64,000 nucleotides of DNA, taken from Ferdinandcohnia sp036962685. GTDB taxonomy: Bacteria; Bacillota; Bacilli; Bacillales; Bacillaceae_L. Shown one piece after another: positions 60,371-64,000 of the stretch; positions within the stretch are counted from its first letter, which is position 1, and every line of letters starts with the position of its first letter. The stretch spans positions 1 through 64,000 of the forward strand of contig NZ_JBALOP010000059.1 in assembly GCF_036962685.1 (NCBI RefSeq), read 5' to 3'. A model generated the notes under the pieces. The model was given only the letters and a program-made list of their open reading frames with translations. It did no database searches and was not told the origin of the DNA. Position numbers and translations under genes: made by a program.

Positions 60371-60371
60371 G

Positions 60372-61223
60372 TTAAGACATTAACCACTTCTGAAACTTAT
60401 CAAACTGTTCCTTTGCGTCCTTCAGCCCAAGTTCATATAGATTGGTTAATTTCACAGGATTCCTTTCAATACGTCCTACCTCAAGTGGTTCAGTTGGACT
60501 AAACACAAAAATCCTGCCCGCTCTCTCTTCCTGATCCAAATACGTAAGTGTTTCATTATAACGCTGATAACGTGTTCCCATTGCTTTTACCAAATTCGGA
60601 TATTGCTTATAAGAGCGTCTAAACACCCATGCCATATTTGATTTCTTTTTCGAATAACCGCGATTTCGAGTTAAAATCACCACATTTTTTGAATGGCCAT
60701 CCTGCTGTGCTTTTATTAATGGAATCGGATCCGTAATGCCCCCATCCAATAATTTTTTGCCTTTGAATTCAATGATTGGTGCAACAAATGGCAATGAACT
60801 TGAAGCTCGAATGACCTTGAGCATCTCATCTCCATAATCATCTTTTTTAAAATACATCGGTGCCCCTGTTTCACAATCAGTTGTTCCCACCACGAATTCT
60901 TCTTTTGATTGATAAAAAGTATCATAGTCGTATGGTACATGTTTATTTGGAATCTCATCAAAAATAAAATCCATTCCGAATATCTGCCTATGCTTTACCA
61001 TATTACGAAATGATAAATAGTTCGGGTGATTAATATAATCAATATTAACCGTACGATTTCTGCCCATTTGTCTTGAAAGATAAGACGCTGCCATACACGC
61101 CCCAGCAGATACGCCAATGACATATGGGAAATATACATTCTGTTTCATAAAATATTCAAGGATGCCTGCTGTGTACACACCGCGCATTCCCCCGCCTTCT
61201 AAAACCAATCCTACATCTCTCAC
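60372..61223 (-). CDS. Patatin-like phospholipase/acylhydrolase
   Basis: A 283-aa alpha/beta hydrolase. The oxyanion loop GGGMRGVYTAG (about 10-20), nucleophile GVSAGA (Ser near 39) and the catalytic Asp in LDGGITDPIP (about residue 162) form the Ser-Asp dyad. It is of the bacterial RssA/YjjU type, cytoplasmic, with lipid ester substrates unknown. GTG start with AAGGGAG 8 bases before it. Monocistronic. Confidence 0.9.
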   Translation of the reverse strand: MRDVGLVLEGGGMRGVYTAGILEYFMKQNVYFPYVIGVSAGACMAASYLSRQMGRNRTVNIDYINHPNYLSFRNMVKHRQIFGMDFIFDEIPNKHVPYDYDTFYQSKEEFVVGTTDCETGAPMYFKKDDYGDEMLKVIRASSSLPFVAPIIEFKGKKLLDGGITDPIPLIKAQQDGHSKNVVILTRNRGYSKKKSNMAWVFRRSYKQYPNLVKAMGTRYQRYNETLTYLDQEERAGRIFVFSPTEPLEVGRIERNPVKLTNLYELGLKDAKEQFDKFQKWLMS

Positions 61224-61435
61224 TGTTTTTCTCTCCCTTTACAAATGCGTCTTCATTTAATATAAAAAAATAATTAAAGGTTGTCACATTTTTTACAAAA
61301 ATTTATAAAAGAATATCTATGAAAACGCTTTACATTGAAACAAAAGTAAGGCAAAATATAAAAAAATGGATTTTTTGTAAATAAAAGCACATTATGATTG
61401 ATATTGAAGTTTCATAGAATGCGATGGAGGGTGAC

Positions 61436-61621
61436 ATGATGAAAATTGCAGAAATTGGGGATATTATTGAGTTCAGAGAAGGCCTTAAAGGCATCGTGGA
61501 AAAGGTGAACGAAAACTCGGTTATCGTAGACTTAACATATATGGACAATTATAGAGATTTAGAGTTAGAGAGTCGTACAGTAGTCAATCATAAAAACTAT
61601 AAGATTGTCGCGACAATCTAA
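61436..61621 (+). CDS. DUF2187 protein (YkvS-like)
   Basis: A 61-aa protein (61436) or 60 aa (61439; tandem ATGs after GGAGG). It is almost entirely one small beta-barrel-like domain: IGDIIEFREGLKGIVEKVNENSVIVDLTYM. From memory this is the YkvS family of Bacillus; the fold resembles RNA- or nucleic-acid-binding KOW/SH3-like proteins, but no function is established. Monocistronic. Confidence 0.8.
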   Translation: MMKIAEIGDIIEFREGLKGIVEKVNENSVIVDLTYMDNYRDLELESRTVVNHKNYKIVATI

Positions 61622-61627
61622 TCAAAG

Positions 61628-61658
61628 GGGAGCTGATTCAGTAATCAGCTCCCTTTTT
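61628..61658. terminator. Bidirectional terminator between the DUF2187 gene and rarD
   Basis: GGGAGCTGATT (61628-61638) pairs perfectly with AATCAGCTCCC (61643-61653) and is followed by TTTTT. It sits between convergent genes. Confidence 0.88.
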
Positions 61659-61663
61659 GTTCT

Positions 61664-62605
61664 TTATGCCCCTAATGATTTATTTTTCATAAATTTAGGT
61701 TGAAGCGAAGTTAAAAGTTTTGATTTTGAAAACGAGTAGATCAACAGTGCCGTCCAAATACAAAGGAACGTAATGAAATGAACCTTCGAGAAATGCTCAT
61801 GATATAAAAACACTCCCAATAAAAGGCTGATTGTAGGCGCAATGTATTGAAGAATTCCAATAACAGAAAGTGGAATTCTATTTGCCCCAGCTGCAAACCA
61901 AAGGAGTGGTAATGCTGTTACGACCCCTGCCCCCATAAGCATTAACTGCACATCGATGCTTGCTCCTGAAAAGGAATCGACTCCGCCCTTAAATAGAACT
62001 GCTAAATAAATGAGTGCAAGTGGTGCAATCACCATCGTTTCCATCACTAAACCAATCAAGGAATCAAGCTTTGCTAGCTTTTTTGTTAACCCATAAAAAC
62101 CAAAGCTTAATGCAAGTGTAAATGCAACCCAAGGAAAACTTCCATATTGAAAGGTTAAAATAAGAACACCGATACCGGCTAACGTAAATGAAATCCCCTG
62201 CCAGAACAATAGTCTTTCCTTAAGAACAATGATGCCAAGCAGTACGCTGACCAACGGGTTAATGTAATACCCTAGACTTGCGTCGATAATATGATCCGTA
62301 TTTACCGCCCAAATATAAGTAGCCCAGTTGATTGTAATGAAGATGGATGAAACCACAATCCCAATTAGTTTGAGTTTGTTTTTAGTAATCTCTTTGAGGG
62401 TTGCTATAAATTGCTTCCCTTTCTTTGAAACAAGAACGATCATTAGCACAAAAACAAGCGACCAGATAATCCGATGTGCAAGAATTTCAATTGCTGGTAT
62501 ATGGTCGATCAACTTCCAATAAAGAGGCAATACTCCCCATGCGATATAGGCAATCGTGGTGTACAGGATTCCTATTTTATATTCCCTCATCTCATCTTGA
62601 CCCAT
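61664..62605 (-). CDS. rarD: EamA-family transporter RarD
   Basis: About 313 aa with ten membrane helices in two EamA repeats. Characteristic RarD segments: IAYIAWGVLPLYWKLI (about 14-29), ILAHRIIWSLVFV, INWATYIWAVNTDHIIDASLGYYINPL and GILQYIAPTISLLLG. The transported compound is unknown (the name comes from chloramphenicol sensitivity in Pseudomonas). ATG 62605 or 62608 follows AAGGA. Monocistronic, convergent with the DUF2187 gene. Confidence 0.9.
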   Translation of the reverse strand: MGQDEMREYKIGILYTTIAYIAWGVLPLYWKLIDHIPAIEILAHRIIWSLVFVLMIVLVSKKGKQFIATLKEITKNKLKLIGIVVSSIFITINWATYIWAVNTDHIIDASLGYYINPLVSVLLGIIVLKERLLFWQGISFTLAGIGVLILTFQYGSFPWVAFTLALSFGFYGLTKKLAKLDSLIGLVMETMVIAPLALIYLAVLFKGGVDSFSGASIDVQLMLMGAGVVTALPLLWFAAGANRIPLSVIGILQYIAPTISLLLGVFLYHEHFSKVHFITFLCIWTALLIYSFSKSKLLTSLQPKFMKNKSLGA

Positions 62606-62878
62606 CATGATCCTTCTTTCCAATTCAAATTATATCTTGGTTAATTATATTTCGGTTTCCGATAATTCTCAATGAAAATGAACTGGAAATTTGGGATTTG
62701 TGGATGGGGTCAGTATTTTTAGCCTTCTAAGGAGACAGCAACTTCCACCTTTTTTGAGGGTAGGGGTGCTCCGAATTCTATGGAGGGACAACACATTCCA
62801 CTTTTTAAGAGATCTGTTGTACCACAAGCTTTTTTACACCTTAATTATGGAGAAAACCCGCATCTCTTTTTTAATTCG

Positions 62879-63020
62879 CTTTTGGATATAACTGGAAATA
62901 CTCCGTGCATAAACCTCTTTTATAACACCACTTTTGGAATCCCTCTGGAAATACTCCACGCAAAAACCTAGTTTATCACACCACTTTTGGAATCCGCCTG
63001 GAAATACCCTGTCCATAAAA
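62879..63020. repeat. 52-53-bp imperfect tandem repeat, about 2.7 units
   Basis: TTTGGA starts recur at 62881, 62933 and 62986. Units share CTTTTGGAAT, then CTGGAAATACTCC and a CATAAAAACC-type end. They fill the right side of a 455-base gene-free stretch from 62606 to 63060. Its left side (62606-62878) holds A/T-rich sequence and poly-T runs, in which I see no gene. Confidence 0.6.
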
Positions 63021-63022
63021 AT

Positions 63023-63048
63023 GCACACACCCAAAAAGGAGTGTGTGC
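63023..63048 (-). terminator. Terminator of the 41-aa gene
   Basis: GCACACAC (63023-63030) pairs with GTGTGTGC (63041-63048). The minus strand continues ATTTTTATG. Confidence 0.8.
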
Positions 63049-63060
63049 GCTGCGCTCTTC

Positions 63061-63186
63061 CTATTCTTTTGTATCCTTCCCTGCTTCTTCAGCTAACTGT
63101 TCAAAGGATTTCACTTTCCCATGTGGATTTTGTGATTGTTTTCGAACTGTCCATTGGCGCTCTTGTTGGCGTTTTGATTGTGTCAT
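63061..63186 (-). CDS. Small conserved-looking basic protein (41 aa)
   Basis: The minus-strand frame from ATG 63186 to TAG 63061 reads MTQSKRQQERQWTVRKQSQN, continues PHGKVKSFEQLAEEAGKDTK and ends E. AAGAAGGAGA lies 9 bases before the ATG and a strong terminator lies 12 bases after the stop. From memory it resembles a small Bacillus family annotated DUF6254; the name is uncertain. It is highly hydrophilic with no helix-spanning segment. Function unknown. Confidence 0.7.
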   Translation of the reverse strand: MTQSKRQQERQWTVRKQSQNPHGKVKSFEQLAEEAGKDTKE

Positions 63187-63311
63187 ATAGAACATCTCCT
63201 TCTTTCAATCCTTCATCATTAGGATGAATCTTCACCAGATATTTATTCTAAAAAAATCAGCCTCATGATAAAATGAACAGCGACACATTCTAACAAACGA
63301 GGAACATACAC

Positions 63312-63911
63312 ATGCAAAAACACTTTTTTCTACTTTTCATATTTGCACATTTTTTACTAGCCATAAGTTTTCTATCTGACCTTCCGTTTTGGATCATTTT
63401 CACTATATGCTTTTTTCTTTTATCCGTTGCAGCGATCCGATTCGGAAAATTTGATTATAAATACATATCAGTGCCAAATCTAGTTATCGCAATTTTTTCA
63501 GGCATCCTCATGTACTTTCTCTTTTTTATTGGGAAACTAGGCTCCGCATTCCTATTTCCAAATCAATTAACTGATGTTGCTAATTTATATACGAAGATAC
63601 AGCCTCAACTCGCATGGCATTTTATTGTACTTTTTCTCATTATTATTCCAGGTGAGGAACTATTTTGGAGAGGCTATATTCAAAAGAAGATTGAAGCTAC
63701 ATTCGATAACAAGCTACTCATTATCGCTATTTCCTCACTTTTATATATGTCTGCAAATATTTATACCCTTAACCCGCTTTTTCTACTTGCGACATTTGCT
63801 GGTGGACTGGTTTGGGGAACATTATATATGTGGAAACGAAATATCCTATTAACAATCCTATCACACCTAGTGTTCAATTTATTTTTGCTCGTGCTCTTCC
63901 CTATTTTTTGA
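63312..63911 (+). CDS. CPBP-family intramembrane metalloprotease (Abi/CaaX type)
   Basis: A 199-aa membrane protein with about six helices. The family motif EELFWRGYIQ (motif 1 with EExxxR, about 115-124) and the later histidine in LSHLVFNL (motif 3) are seen. Relatives are prenyl-protein-type or bacteriocin-immunity proteases. GAGG lies 9 bases before the ATG. It is followed 17 bases later by the start of another gene in the same direction. Confidence 0.85.
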   Translation: MQKHFFLLFIFAHFLLAISFLSDLPFWIIFTICFFLLSVAAIRFGKFDYKYISVPNLVIAIFSGILMYFLFFIGKLGSAFLFPNQLTDVANLYTKIQPQLAWHFIVLFLIIIPGEELFWRGYIQKKIEATFDNKLLIIAISSLLYMSANIYTLNPLFLLATFAGGLVWGTLYMWKRNILLTILSHLVFNLFLLVLFPIF

Positions 63912-63928
63912 GCTGAGGAGGCTACGAC

Positions 63929-64000
63929 ATGAAGAAGCGTAAAAAAAGGAAATCGAATGATGGTAAATATACCTTCTCCGACTTCCTCGCTGATGTATTT
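63929..64000 (+). CDS. Basic protein, cut off by the window end
   Basis: ATG at 63929 follows GAGGAGG by 8 bases. The visible 24 residues start MKKRKKRKSNDGKYTFSDFL and continue to the last base of the window. It is probably co-transcribed with the CPBP protease. Too short to identify. Confidence 0.65.
   Translation, partial: MKKRKKRKSNDGKYTFSDFLADVF

Noticed and set aside
61320..61333. cre-like sequence TGAAAACGCTTTAC before the DUF2187 gene
   Set aside because: The second half-site fails at two consensus positions and the downstream gene is not catabolic.
62691..62971. Short overlapping frames upstream of the 52-53-bp repeats
   Set aside because: No ribosome sites, and they run through repeats and poly-T stretches on both strands.
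1..64000. Prophage, insertion sequence, integrase, toxin-antitoxin pair, tRNA or rRNA
   Set aside because: No transposase, integrase, structural phage gene, antitoxin-like pair or RNA gene pattern was recognised anywhere in the window.

Overview
The window is AT-rich bacterial DNA from an aerobic, endospore-forming member of the Bacillaceae (Bacillus/Neobacillus/Mesobacillus-like; genus inferred from gene content only). Support comes from an alpha/beta-type small acid-soluble spore protein (50.6 kb), a GerP-type germination protein (51.7 kb), a LysM plus SleB-type cortex hydrolase (55.4 kb), strong GGAGG ribosome sites, many TTG starts, CcpA cre-like boxes, and close likeness to B. subtilis genes such as ysfBCD and ykpA. 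I saw no prophage, transposase, integrase, rRNA, tRNA or CRISPR array. There are three assembly gaps (8320-8411, 42170-42171, 60050-60096), all inside repeats.

Layout. 0.1-5.2 kb: an MDR oxidoreductase, a uracil-DNA-glycosylase-like protein, kynureninase with an Eis-type acetyltransferase, and three tiny membrane or exported proteins. 5.3-17.9 kb: a minus-strand reductive pyrimidine catabolism region: preT-preA (dihydropyrimidine dehydrogenase), dihydropyrimidinase, an NCS1 and an NCS2 nucleobase transporter, a 70-aa protein, a PucR regulator, then CoA-acylating (methyl)malonate-semialdehyde dehydrogenase and a class III aminotransferase that would handle beta-alanine. The step between them, beta-ureidopropionase, is absent. 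17.9-27.4 kb: a hypothetical gene, an acidic DUF5667 surface protein, mnmH, a cdaR-glcD-glcF glycolate oxidation unit, a polysaccharide deacetylase, a DUF218 protein and an epimerase.

27.5-42.3 kb: a 52-bp tandem repeat array lies just 3' of a two-gene AddB/AddA-like helicase-nuclease operon. Then come cutC, a DUF1648 protein with a lipoprotein, a MacB-like ABC pair, a GntR(YtrA)-ABC-permease operon and an M29 aminopeptidase. Four copies of a REPIN-like inverted repeat are confined to the 6 kb from 34.8 to 40.8 kb. 42.3-46.4 kb: a solitary nadC followed by a complete two-gene TAXI-type TRAP transporter, with a NiaR-like box upstream. 46.4-48.3 kb: an ABC-F ribosome-protection-type gene preceded by a leader peptide and mutually exclusive terminator and antiterminator helices, so probably antibiotic-inducible by attenuation.

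48.3-64 kb: a diguanylate cyclase divergent from a CobW GTPase, a 21-bp periodic repeat ahead of the SASP gene, small membrane proteins, gerP-like, a YkpA-type ABC-F, a DUF4257 protein, a nucleoside hydrolase lacking the first catalytic Asp, a cortex hydrolase, an ALDH, a GTP cyclohydrolase II, a MarR regulator with a perfect palindromic operator at its own promoter, a Gly/Met/Pro-rich repeat protein broken by a gap, a patatin, a DUF2187 protein, RarD, a 41-aa conserved-looking small gene and a CPBP protease. A basic protein is cut by the window end.
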